Shown here: piece after piece, positions 1 through 7,918 of the stretch
Numbering within the stretch: position 1 is the stretch's first letter
How the letters are laid out: every line of letters starts with the position of its first letter
From: Bacteroidota bacterium
Lineage (GTDB): Bacteria; Bacteroidota; Bacteroidia; UBA7662; CANHCV01
Assembly (NCBI GenBank): GCA_027488715.1
Contig: JAIYBD010000220.1
Coordinates: 1-27,682 of the forward strand
Length of the DNA: 27,682 bases
Direction: 5' to 3'
Notes under the pieces: generated by a model
What the model was told of the DNA's origin: nothing
Database searches by the model: none
Seen by the model: the letters and a program-made list of their open reading frames with translations, nothing else
Program-made: the position numbers and the translations under genes

Positions 1-1
1 C

Positions 2-370
2 CCTAACATTGGTGGCTTCGCAACGACCATCAATGGAACAGGTACCGGTGTTGGTGGAACCATTTCCTTTGATCGCAAAGAACTAACTTCAAACTTTAAC
101 GTAGCATTTTCTACCCAACCGACAACCGTTGGCGGTCTTTTTCCCGTACCAGCAATTCCAGTTACGCTGAATGGAACAGGTACATTTACCAATACCGAAA
201 ATGCCGTTACCATTACGCGTACTGATACGGTTCAAACACTTACATTCGCTATCCTTTCAAATAACAAAACTACCATGACCTGGAAAACGTCGACCACTAC
301 AACGTTAGATTTAGCTGGTCAAAGTGTTCCCGTTCCTGTTAATTTGGAAATTGGGGTTGAGAAACAGTAA
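2..370 (+). CDS. C-terminal part of a secreted lipocalin-like beta-rich protein (5' end outside window)
   Basis: An open frame enters from the left edge and ends at TAA 368-370, giving 122 visible residues. It is rich in Thr, Val, Asn and Gly with alternating hydrophobic residues, as in an extracellular beta-barrel or beta-sandwich. The motif NGTGT occurs twice, 46 residues apart, and is encoded by an identical 14-bp stretch (32-45 and 170-183), so two strands or sub-repeats may be related. A segment reading TMTWKTSTTTTLDL resembles the late strands of Bacteroidota lipocalin-like proteins, but this is a resemblance only. The start and any signal peptide lie outside the window. A strong terminator follows directly, so this is the last gene of its transcript. 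Confidence 0.6.
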   Translation, partial: PNIGGFATTINGTGTGVGGTISFDRKELTSNFNVAFSTQPTTVGGLFPVPAIPVTLNGTGTFTNTENAVTITRTDTVQTLTFAILSNNKTTMTWKTSTTTTLDLAGQSVPVPVNLEIGVEKQ

Positions 371-391
371 TTTCTCTCATTAAAAATGTTT

Positions 392-426
392 AAGGTTTCT
401 TCCAATCTGGTAGAAACCTTTTTTTT
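392..426 (+). terminator. Rho-independent terminator after the lipocalin-like gene
   Basis: A perfect 9-bp stem, AAGGTTTCT (392-400) pairing with AGAAACCTT (412-420), has an 11-nt loop and runs into a T tract (419-426). It lies 21 bp after the stop codon of the upstream gene and just before the icd promoter. Confidence 0.9.
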
Positions 427-430
427 GGCC

Positions 431-438
431 TATCTTTG
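431..438 (+). promoter_or_regulatory. Bacteroidota -7 promoter element for icd
   Basis: TATCTTTG matches TAnnTTTG exactly. It ends 17 nt before the icd ATG, so the 5' leader would be about a dozen nt. No convincing -33 TTG is visible; the -33 region would overlap the terminator stem. Confidence 0.65.
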
Positions 439-455
439 CACAAAACTTTCATATT

Positions 456-1670
456 ATGGCGGATAAAATTTCAATCAGTAACGGTAAACTAATCGTATCA
501 AATACACCCATTATCCCTTACATCATAGGAGATGGTACTGGTCCAGATATTTGGAATTCATCAGTAAAAGTTTTTGATGCAGCCGTAAAACTTGCTTATG
601 GAGATTCCCGTAAAATTGAGTGGAAAGAAGTTCTTGCTGGAGAAAAAGCATTTGAACAAACTGGAAATTGGCTACCAAACGAAACCTTAGATGTTATTCG
701 TGAACATTTGGTAGCCATTAAAGGCCCTTTAACTACGCCTGTAGGCGGTGGAATCCGTTCTCTGAATGTTGCCCTTCGCCAAATTCTTGATCTATATACT
801 TGCTTGCGCCCTGTTCAATATTTCGCAGGGGTTCCTTCCCCCGTAAAAGAACCACATTTAATTGATATGGTAATCTTTCGTGAGAATACAGAGGATATTT
901 ACGCTGGAATTGAGTTTGAAGAAGGAACCGAAGATGCTCAAAAATTCAAGCAGTTATTGAGCGAAAATTTTCCTGATCGATTTAAAAAGATTCGTTTCCC
1001 CGATACTTCTGGATTTGGAATTAAAGCCGTTTCCAAAGAAGGTACCCAGCGTTTGGTTCGAGCAGCAATTCAATACGCCATTGATAACAACCGTAAAAAT
1101 GTTACCATTGTACACAAAGGAAACATCATGAAATTTACCGAAGGTGGTTTCCGTGACTGGGGTTATGAAGTGGCTAAAAATGAATTTGGTGCTGAATTGT
1201 TAGATGGCGGACCATGGATGAAATTACCCAATGGAATCATCATCAAAGATTCGATTGCAGATGCATTCCTTCAACAAATTCTCCTGCGCCCAGCCGATTA
1301 CGATGTAATTGCTACATTGAATTTGAACGGTGATTATGTTTCTGATGCATTGGCTGCCCAAGTTGGTGGAATTGGAATTGCTCCTGGAGCAAATATTAAT
1401 TATATCACTGGTCATGCGATTTTTGAAGCAACACACGGAACTGCTCCTAAGTATGCTGATTTAGATAAAGTAAATCCAGGTTCCGTTATCCTTTCCGGTG
1501 AAATGATGTTCCGTTTCTTGGGATGGACCGAAGCAGCTGATTTGATCCTGAAAGGTTTGAATGGTGCCATTGCTTCAAAAAGAGTTACCTACGATTTTGA
1601 ACGATTGATGGAAGGCGCTACCTTACTCAAATGTTCTGAATTTGGAGAAGAAGTGATTAAACACATGTAA
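456..1670 (+). CDS. icd: NADP-dependent isocitrate dehydrogenase
   Basis: Cytosolic TCA-cycle enzyme that oxidatively decarboxylates isocitrate to 2-oxoglutarate with NADP. The 404 residues are close to the E. coli-type enzyme length. Substrate-site residues are present: the S102/N104/R108 segment (GGGIRSLNVALRQ), R118, R142 and Y149 in the FREN...Y segment, and the metal-binding Asp in NGDYVSDALA (about 293-297). The coenzyme site is HGTAPKY (327-333) with N340, Y379 and R383. These align with E. coli H339, K344, Y345, N352, Y391 and R395 at a constant offset, which predicts NADP rather than NAD. S102 corresponds to the Ser phosphorylated by AceK in E. coli; no aceK is in the window. The ATG follows the -7 box, and a glycosyltransferase gene follows after 6 bp. 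Confidence 0.97.
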   Translation: MADKISISNGKLIVSNTPIIPYIIGDGTGPDIWNSSVKVFDAAVKLAYGDSRKIEWKEVLAGEKAFEQTGNWLPNETLDVIREHLVAIKGPLTTPVGGGIRSLNVALRQILDLYTCLRPVQYFAGVPSPVKEPHLIDMVIFRENTEDIYAGIEFEEGTEDAQKFKQLLSENFPDRFKKIRFPDTSGFGIKAVSKEGTQRLVRAAIQYAIDNNRKNVTIVHKGNIMKFTEGGFRDWGYEVAKNEFGAELLDGGPWMKLPNGIIIKDSIADAFLQQILLRPADYDVIATLNLNGDYVSDALAAQVGGIGIAPGANINYITGHAIFEATHGTAPKYADLDKVNPGSVILSGEMMFRFLGWTEAADLILKGLNGAIASKRVTYDFERLMEGATLLKCSEFGEEVIKHM

Positions 1671-1676
1671 TCAAAT

Positions 1677-2822
1677 ATGAATAAAAACTTGCTCATCGTT
1701 TCAGCTACCCGAATGGCCCGAAAAGACGGGCAAGTTTTTGTTTTTGAACCTACCTTGCGTGAAGTTGAAAAACTCACTCAAATTTTCGACTCCATTACTT
1801 GGATTGGAGTGCATGACCCTCAAATACCTCAACTAAACGGCAGAACCGACGAAACTGGAAAAATTAGTTTTGTTATTTTACCCATGTTGGGCGGTGCCGG
1901 TTGGAAAAATAAATTGCGGTTAATTCTCCTACTTCCTTTTCAAATATTCACGATTTGGAAAACCATGTTACGTTTTCAATTCATTCATACTCGAGCGCCT
2001 TCAACACCGGCATTGATAGCTATTGGTCTTGGAAAATTTATGAAGGGAAAGCGATTTTGGCACAAGTTTGCTGGAAATTGGGTCGATCCCAACCCTCCAT
2101 TTTCATATGCAATTCAAAAGAAATGGATGCTCAAATTTGAGCATGGAAGAATAGCCGTTAATGGTAAATGGGACGATATGCCCAGTCATATTCACGCCTT
2201 TGAGAATCCTTGTTTTTCAGAATTGGAATTGAATGCAGCCATTCACCAATCCGAAGGGAAAAGGTTTGATGAGAAAATCAACCTTTTATTCGTTGGAAGG
2301 GTAGAAGAAGAAAAAGGCATTGGTCGAATCATTCGTGCTATTCAAACCTTGCCAACAGATTTACAGTCGCAAATTGGCCAATTGACCATTATTGGAAAAG
2401 GACGAGATTTGGAAAAGTTAATGAAAGAAGCTCAGAATAACTTAAAAGTTCCTTACCAATTCCTAGGTTCATTAAAGCGAGATGCATTGAATTTGGCTTA
2501 TTCAGAATCGCATGTATTTTGTCTTCCAAGCAATGCCAGTGAAGGATTTCCCAAAGTTATCGCCGAAGCTGCGGCGTTCAAAAATGCCCTACTGGTAAGC
2601 AGTGTTTCTAGTGTTGCTCAGTACGTTCATCATCAAAAGCACGGCTTCGTTTGTGAGCAACTCTCCCCCGAAGAAATTGGGAATTATTTGAAATCTTACC
2701 TCGAAAATAGAGAATTGCTAAAAAATCATGCCCAAGCAGCTATGGAAATTCCACAGCTTTTTACGTACGAAAGGTACAACCATCGGGTTGTTACTGAAAT
2801 ATTCCCCGAACTTGGGAATTAA
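1677..2822 (+). CDS. GT4-type glycosyltransferase (GT-B fold)
   Basis: Likely transfers a sugar from a nucleotide-sugar donor to a cell-envelope or polysaccharide acceptor; donor and acceptor cannot be read from sequence. The 381 residues show the two-domain GT-B layout. The C-terminal domain starts near the VGRVEEEKG segment (206-214), and the donor-binding EX7E motif is at E289...E297 within NASEGFPKVIAEAAA. The N-terminal half has a hydrophobic segment (about 80-94) that may contact the membrane. The ATG lies 6 bp after the icd stop, so the two are probably cotranscribed although functionally unrelated. The TAA stop (2820-2822) overlaps the stop of the convergent carboxylase gene within the palindrome TTAA. 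Confidence 0.85.
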   Translation: MNKNLLIVSATRMARKDGQVFVFEPTLREVEKLTQIFDSITWIGVHDPQIPQLNGRTDETGKISFVILPMLGGAGWKNKLRLILLLPFQIFTIWKTMLRFQFIHTRAPSTPALIAIGLGKFMKGKRFWHKFAGNWVDPNPPFSYAIQKKWMLKFEHGRIAVNGKWDDMPSHIHAFENPCFSELELNAAIHQSEGKRFDEKINLLFVGRVEEEKGIGRIIRAIQTLPTDLQSQIGQLTIIGKGRDLEKLMKEAQNNLKVPYQFLGSLKRDALNLAYSESHVFCLPSNASEGFPKVIAEAAAFKNALLVSSVSSVAQYVHHQKHGFVCEQLSPEEIGNYLKSYLENRELLKNHAQAAMEIPQLFTYERYNHRVVTEIFPELGN

Positions 2823-4456
2823 GTCTGAATAATCCCAACATTGAATGCCTTGGTAATCGGCGCATGATTCGCCGCTTCAATTCCTCTAGAAATCCAATCT
2901 CTTGTTTTTAACGGATCAATAATGGCATCTACCCATAAGCGAGCAGCAGCATATTCTGCCGTGGTCTGATTTTCGTAACGAGCAATCATCTTTTCAAGAA
3001 GTTCCTGTTCTCTCTCTGGAGTAATAACTTCTCCTTTTTTCTTGAGGGAAGCCACCTCAATTTGAAGCAATACTTTAGCAGCCTGTTCTCCACCCATCAC
3101 CGCCATCTTGGCCATTGGCCAAGCAACAATCAATCGTGGGTCATAAGCTTTTCCGCACATGGCATAATTCCCTGCACCAAAACTATTTCCCATGACTATC
3201 GTAAACTTTGGAACAACGGAGTTAGAAACGGCATTCACCATTTTCGCTCCATCTTTAATGATTCCTCCTTGTTCGGAACGACTTCCAACCATAAAACCGG
3301 TTACATCTTGAAGGAAAACCAATGGAATTTTGGCTTGGTTGCAGTTCATGATAAAACGTGCTGCTTTATCGGCAGAATCGGAATAAATCACTCCCCCAAA
3401 CTGCATTTCACCTTTTTTGCTCTTAACAACCTTACGTTGATTGGCAACAATTCCTACAGCCCATCCATCAATTCTGGCATATCCGCAAACGATAGTTTTA
3501 CCATAGGCAGGTTTATACTCGTCAAATTCCGAATCATCCACCAAACGATGAATAACTTCCATGATGTCGTAAGGTTTCGCCGTAGAATCAGGTAGTACGC
3601 CATATAAAGTTTTTGGATCGATTTTTGGCGAATTTGGTTTCTTTCGATTAAATCCAGCCTTTTCTGAGTCGCCAATTTTATCCATGATGGAACGTATGTG
3701 ATCCAAACAGGCCTGATCGTTCGGGAAACGATTATCGGTAACCCCTGAAATTTCGGTTTGTGTAATGGAACCGCCCAACGATTCATTGTCGATATCTTCT
3801 CCAATGGCTGCTTTCACCAAATAACTTCCTGCAAGGAAAATACTTCCGGTCTTATCAACAATCATGGCTTGGTCGCTCATGATGGGTAAATAGGCACCAC
3901 CGGCGACACAAGATCCCATAACGGCAGCAATTTGGATGATGCCCATGGACGAAAGTTGAGCGTTATTTCTGAAAATTCTACCGAAATGCTCTTTATCTGG
4001 GAAAATTTCATCTTGCATGGGCAAATAAACTCCTGCAGAATCGACCAAATAAATGATGGGCAAACGATTCTCCATCGCAATTTCTTGGGCCCTTAAATTT
4101 TTCTTTCCCGTAATCGGAAACCAAGCACCAGCTTTTACTGTGGCATCATTGGCTACAATAACACATAACTTACCAGAAACATATCCCAATCCTTCTACTA
4201 CACCGCCAGCAGGGCATCCACCGTGTTCGGGGTACATACCTTCTCCAGCGAATAATCCAATTTCAAGAAAATCTGTTCCAGGATCAATCAAATATTGTAC
4301 TCGTTCCCGAGCAGTTAACTTGCCTTTATCGTGCTGATTAGCAATTGCTTTTTCACCACCACCCAGCATGATTTTCTTTTCTTTTGTCTGAACTTTAAAT
4401 AAAAGCTGTTTGTAGGCGTCTTCGTACTGATTGAATTGGAGTTCTTGGGCGTTCAT
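2819..4456 (-). CDS. Acyl-CoA carboxylase carboxyltransferase (beta) subunit, methylcrotonyl-CoA carboxylase-like
   Basis: Carboxyltransferase subunit of a biotin-dependent acyl-CoA carboxylase. It moves CO2 from carboxybiotin to an acyl-CoA, probably 3-methylcrotonyl-CoA in leucine breakdown. It has two crotonase-like halves with glycine-rich CoA and biotin oxyanion sites, MGSCVAGGAYLP (about 180-191) and GNSFGAGNYAMCG towards the C-terminus. The run LRAQEIAMENRLPIIYLVDS and the late VMGGEQAAKVL segment resemble MCC beta more than propionyl-CoA carboxylase beta, but substrate assignment is inference. I take the ATG at 4456 (start MNAQELQF, 545 aa). The frame extends upstream to a TTG at 4474, but that lies inside the -7 box. 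The biotin carboxylase and biotin carrier subunits are not in the window. Confidence 0.9.
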   Translation of the reverse strand: MNAQELQFNQYEDAYKQLLFKVQTKEKKIMLGGGEKAIANQHDKGKLTARERVQYLIDPGTDFLEIGLFAGEGMYPEHGGCPAGGVVEGLGYVSGKLCVIVANDATVKAGAWFPITGKKNLRAQEIAMENRLPIIYLVDSAGVYLPMQDEIFPDKEHFGRIFRNNAQLSSMGIIQIAAVMGSCVAGGAYLPIMSDQAMIVDKTGSIFLAGSYLVKAAIGEDIDNESLGGSITQTEISGVTDNRFPNDQACLDHIRSIMDKIGDSEKAGFNRKKPNSPKIDPKTLYGVLPDSTAKPYDIMEVIHRLVDDSEFDEYKPAYGKTIVCGYARIDGWAVGIVANQRKVVKSKKGEMQFGGVIYSDSADKAARFIMNCNQAKIPLVFLQDVTGFMVGSRSEQGGIIKDGAKMVNAVSNSVVPKFTIVMGNSFGAGNYAMCGKAYDPRLIVAWPMAKMAVMGGEQAAKVLLQIEVASLKKKGEVITPEREQELLEKMIARYENQTTAEYAAARLWVDAIIDPLKTRDWISRGIEAANHAPITKAFNVGIIQT

Positions 4457-4471
4457 ACGTGAAGTTTGATG

Positions 4472-4479
4472 CAAAAATA
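4472..4479 (-). promoter_or_regulatory. -7 promoter element for the carboxyltransferase gene
   Basis: Read on the minus strand, the sequence is TATTTTTG, an exact TAnnTTTG match, ending 15 nt before the ATG at 4456. It suggests the gene has its own promoter downstream of the DUF58 gene. No clear -33 TTG was found at the expected spacing. Confidence 0.55.
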
Positions 4480-4499
4480 ACCACTGAACGCCAAAAAGG

Positions 4500-5399
4500 T
4501 TAGCGCAACATCTTCGATCTTTTGTTTAAATAAGTCATCAATACCGTGTCAAATCCTTGGTTGATGTCGAAATTCACAAAATCTATTTTTAATCCCAGTG
4601 CAATCTCTTCCAATTCTTTTCTCTTTTGAAGGGTGAAATCTTTGAAAGATTGCTCATACTCTTTGGGTTGCATCTTTATTTTTTCACCGGTTTCTAAGTC
4701 AATAAAAACGTGTGGACGATCCGAATATTCGAAATCAAATTCATGTTTTTCATCCAATACCTGAAAAATAATGACTTCGTGTTTTTTAAACTTCAAATGC
4801 TGCCAAGCTGCCTGAATTTCTTCGGAACTGCTTGAATCCAAAAAGTCGCTAAAGAGGACCACCAAAGATCGCTTAGGAAGTATTTCAGCTAAGTCATGCA
4901 AACGATGGGTGAGATTTGACGCATGCAATTGTGGTGGATTTGAAATCTGCTCTTCCAAACGACTCATCAGTACTTTTTGCTGTGCAAGTGATGATTTGGC
5001 CGGAAGATGTAACTGAATATCTTCATCGACCATAGTTAATCCGAAAGCATCGCGTTGTTGACGGAGTAAATGAATCAATGCCGCTGATGCAAAAACGGAA
5101 TATCGAAATTTATTGAAATCGTTCTTTGGGAAGAACATCGAAGAAGAAGCATCGATCACCAATTGGCATCGAAGATTCGTTTCTTCTTCAAACTGTTTGA
5201 CAAATAATTTATCGGTTCTTGCGAATAGTTTCCAGTCGATATCTTTAACTGACTCCCCAGGGTTGTACAATCGATGTTCCGAAAATTCCACCGAAAAACC
5301 ATGAAAAGGGCTTTTGTGCAAGCCAGTGATGAACCCTTCAACAACTTGTTTGGCTAGAAATTCCAAACCTCCTAACGAATAAATTTTGTCGTACTCCAT
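4500..5399 (-). CDS. DUF58-family protein with degenerate vWA-like fold
   Basis: The 299 residues match the DUF58 (COG1721) family, usually found beside MoxR AAA+ ATPases and vWA proteins; its biochemical role is poorly defined. The family core is visible at about 45-74 (YNPGESVKDIDWKLFARTD, then KQFEEE). It is followed by a MIDAS-like metal site, DASSSM (83-88), as in von Willebrand A domains. No signal peptide or membrane segment is visible, so it is probably cytosolic. There is no moxR or vWA gene beside it here, which is unusual for the family. The ATG (5399-5397) follows a terminator that separates it from the upstream metalloprotease, and the carboxyltransferase gene lies 43 bp downstream. 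I see no clear promoter in the short gap. Confidence 0.85.
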   Translation of the reverse strand: MEYDKIYSLGGLEFLAKQVVEGFITGLHKSPFHGFSVEFSEHRLYNPGESVKDIDWKLFARTDKLFVKQFEEETNLRCQLVIDASSSMFFPKNDFNKFRYSVFASAALIHLLRQQRDAFGLTMVDEDIQLHLPAKSSLAQQKVLMSRLEEQISNPPQLHASNLTHRLHDLAEILPKRSLVVLFSDFLDSSSSEEIQAAWQHLKFKKHEVIIFQVLDEKHEFDFEYSDRPHVFIDLETGEKIKMQPKEYEQSFKDFTLQKRKELEEIALGLKIDFVNFDINQGFDTVLMTYLNKRSKMLR

Positions 5400-5402
5400 A
5401 GC

Positions 5403-5431
5403 AAAAAAAAGTCCCGCCTTTGGGCGGGACT
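5403..5431 (-). terminator. Rho-independent terminator of the metalloprotease operon
   Basis: Read on the minus strand, a 9-bp GC-rich stem (5431-5423 pairing with 5418-5410, core GTCCCGCC/GGCGGGAC) with a 4-nt loop runs into eight T residues (5410-5403). It lies about 20 bp after the metalloprotease stop and only a few bp before the DUF58 start codon. Confidence 0.92.
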
Positions 5432-5452
5432 AAGTTACGTGGTTTTGATGAA

Positions 5453-7918
5453 TTAACGACCCATCATCATCATCATGGCAGCAGGTTGCACTGGCATATT
5501 TTCCAAAATGAGTGAGATACGGTAATCCAAATCTTCGGCGTGCGCGCGAACGCTACCGTCGGCAGAAGCCATGGCAGCACGTGCAGCGCGCTGAGCTTTT
5601 CTTAAATGACTTACAGCAATAGCGCGAATTTCGTTTTTCTGGTTCAATTTGGCTTCCAAATTGTTCACCATTTCGCGCTGTAATTGACGTTGGTAAAGAT
5701 TAGGCGTTCCAGTCGCTGACAAAGATCCGAAAACGGCTGAATAAACTTCCGCTACTGCATCGGCAGCTTTCAACGTTGTGCTGTTGCTTCCTTCTAAATC
5801 CAACAATCGAGTTAGTTTGTCATTGGAGATCATGGTGCTCATCAATCGACTTTGCATCTGCATGATTCGTTCGGTTGATCCACTAGGTTCAATTCGTTTT
5901 AGAATTTCATTTTTAATCATAAAGGCTGGAACCTTCAATCCATTTTCTGAAACGAAACGAATGGCGGCCAATTGCTGATCTTTTGAAATGGGGAAGTACT
6001 GAACTCCTGCATCATCACTTTGTTTTTCAATGGTTTCAATACCACCAACATAATTCGCTACGTGCATCATTTCGCGATTCCATTGTCCCAAAACTTCACC
6101 GTACATTTCACGAAGTAAATCGTGATCGTCTTCGGCAGATTTGGTAGCTTCAATCAAATAATTGGTGATGCGCTCCAAGTTTTTGATACCGTAGGCGGTT
6201 GATTTGATGGCATCGCGACCTAAATCCTCTGTTTGAGCATAAGGATCGGTAATCATGAATTGCTGACGACCGAAATGACGGGTAGAATCTTTCAACGCAG
6301 ACTTCAAATAGGTGTCGAGAATTTTTTGTTCCTCATCGGTGGATTTAGCATCGGGGAAAGCCTGATAAGCCCACTTGATCGCGTGAATGTCGTAAGGTCC
6401 GATTTTGGGGAACAATGCCGCGTTATCTCCGGGTTGAGCTACGTAATTGAAACGAGCATAATCCATGATGGAAGGAGCGGTTCCGAACTTGCGGGTAAAT
6501 TCAGCTGAACGCAAAGAATCGGTAGGGTAGGCGTGAGACGCTTTCATGTTGTGTTGCAATCCAAGGGTATGTCCAACCTCGTGAGCTGCCACAAAACGAA
6601 TCAATTCAGACATCAACGCATCGGGAAGTGGCAGTTTTTGAGCGATAGGATCAACCGCTGCGGTTTGAACGAAGTACCAGTTTCTCAACAAGTTCATTAC
6701 GTTGTGGTACCAACCGATATCGCTCTCTAAAATTTCACCGGTTCGTGGATCGTGAACGTGAGGACCATACGCATTTTTAATATCGGAAGCGAAGTAACGA
6801 ATCACAGAATAACGTGCATCTTCCGGACTGAAATCAGGATCCTCTTCCTTGGTTGGTGGGTATTTGCACTGAATGGCATTTTTAAAACCAGCAGCTTCGA
6901 AAGCCACGTTCCAATCCTCAACACCTTTTTTCAAGGCTGAGCGCCATTTTTCCGGAGTTGCGGGATCGATGTAATAAATGATGGGCTTTACAGGTTCAAC
7001 CAATTCACCTTTTTTATAACGGGCAACATCTTCAGGTTTTACTTCCAATCTCCAACGAGTAACGTAGGTTTTTGCGTCAACTTGGTGGGTTTCTCCGAAT
7101 TCGTTTTGGGTAACGCTGAAATATCCAACGCGATTATCGTTCAAGCGTGGACGCATTGGGTTTTCGGGAAGAAGAACCATGGAATGGTGCATTTTCACGG
7201 TTAGCGCCTGAACATCTTCTTGTTGAGCTGGTTTTTTTGAATTGTAGGTTAAAACAGCTTTGATTTCAATATTTTTTGGGAAGGATTTGTTGAAGTCGAT
7301 AAAGGAACGCTTGCGATCAACTCCCATCATTTGATACTGGGTTTTGAATGCTGATGGCAATCCGAAGGGAGCAACATCACCCGAAAACAAATCGGTTACA
7401 TCAATTACAGCGCTAGCGGAATCACCTTCACCATTGAAGGAAACGATATCGAATGCGCCTACGATAGGCGTTAGATTGGAGTTCTTTACTGCTTTGTAAA
7501 TGGGTAGGGAATCGGAAGCGACATTATCGTAGGCAACGCTGCGAAGTAATACTTTGCCGTAGGCACGTTCCCAAACGAGAACGGCTTCGCCAACTTGTGT
7601 TCCGCCGTAAGCGATGCCTGGCGTTTCTTCCATGCGTGAAACCAGCAAAAACTCTTTTTTATAGGTGCTGAATGGAATTTCGAAATACAATTTGTCGCCA
7701 ACCAAGTGAGAAGTAATGATTCCTTTAGAAGATTTTGCTTCTTTGGTAATGACTTCAGAGTATTTTTTATACTTGGAAGGTGGAGCTTTTTTTACTGTGT
7801 CGGTTGCTGCCACAGCCGGCTTTTCATCGCCTTTTTTCTTGTCTTTTTTCTTGTCTTGGGCTTGGGAAACTAGGAAAAAACTTCCTAATAATCCCATCCA
7901 AATAAGCTTGTTTTTCAT
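5453..7918 (-). CDS. Secreted zinc-dependent metalloprotease (DUF5117/DUF5118 type)
   Basis: An 821-residue exported protease. Residues 1-20 form a signal peptide (ending VSQA before QDKKK), followed by a Lys-rich linker (22-33) and a Pro/Ala/Thr region. Residues about 45-320 resemble the DUF5118 and DUF5117 domains that precede the catalytic domain in Bacteroidota zinc proteases. The catalytic domain carries HEVGHTLGLQH (446-456), with H446, H450 and H456 as zinc ligands and E447 as the base. A metzincin-type Met-turn, SIMDY (483-487), follows, so the active site is complete. The protein ends in five consecutive Met residues and GR. The start ATG (7918-7916) overlaps the upstream stop by 4 bp (ATGA), implying translational coupling. 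It is last in an operon with two paralogous secreted proteins and a membrane protein. Substrates are unknown. Confidence 0.92.
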   Translation of the reverse strand: MKNKLIWMGLLGSFFLVSQAQDKKKDKKKGDEKPAVAATDTVKKAPPSKYKKYSEVITKEAKSSKGIITSHLVGDKLYFEIPFSTYKKEFLLVSRMEETPGIAYGGTQVGEAVLVWERAYGKVLLRSVAYDNVASDSLPIYKAVKNSNLTPIVGAFDIVSFNGEGDSASAVIDVTDLFSGDVAPFGLPSAFKTQYQMMGVDRKRSFIDFNKSFPKNIEIKAVLTYNSKKPAQQEDVQALTVKMHHSMVLLPENPMRPRLNDNRVGYFSVTQNEFGETHQVDAKTYVTRWRLEVKPEDVARYKKGELVEPVKPIIYYIDPATPEKWRSALKKGVEDWNVAFEAAGFKNAIQCKYPPTKEEDPDFSPEDARYSVIRYFASDIKNAYGPHVHDPRTGEILESDIGWYHNVMNLLRNWYFVQTAAVDPIAQKLPLPDALMSELIRFVAAHEVGHTLGLQHNMKASHAYPTDSLRSAEFTRKFGTAPSIMDYARFNYVAQPGDNAALFPKIGPYDIHAIKWAYQAFPDAKSTDEEQKILDTYLKSALKDSTRHFGRQQFMITDPYAQTEDLGRDAIKSTAYGIKNLERITNYLIEATKSAEDDHDLLREMYGEVLGQWNREMMHVANYVGGIETIEKQSDDAGVQYFPISKDQQLAAIRFVSENGLKVPAFMIKNEILKRIEPSGSTERIMQMQSRLMSTMISNDKLTRLLDLEGSNSTTLKAADAVAEVYSAVFGSLSATGTPNLYQRQLQREMVNNLEAKLNQKNEIRAIAVSHLRKAQRAARAAMASADGSVRAHAEDLDYRISLILENMPVQPAAMMMMMGR
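5462..5476. repeat. (CAT)5 trinucleotide repeat at the 3' end of the metalloprotease gene
   Basis: Five tandem CAT triplets on the plus strand encode five Met residues on the minus strand near the protein's C-terminus. The tract is in frame, so a gain or loss of triplets would not shift the reading frame. Confidence 0.9.

Noticed and set aside
3062..3595. A 177-codon open frame antisense to the carboxyltransferase gene
   Set aside because: The opposite strand carries a well-conserved enzyme with intact motifs. The antisense product has low-complexity Asn/Ser/His-rich sequence and no recognisable domain.
5402..5409. TTTTTTTG on the minus strand as a promoter for the DUF58 gene
   Set aside because: It lacks the TA of the -7 box, is part of the terminator T tract and leaves only two bases before the ATG.
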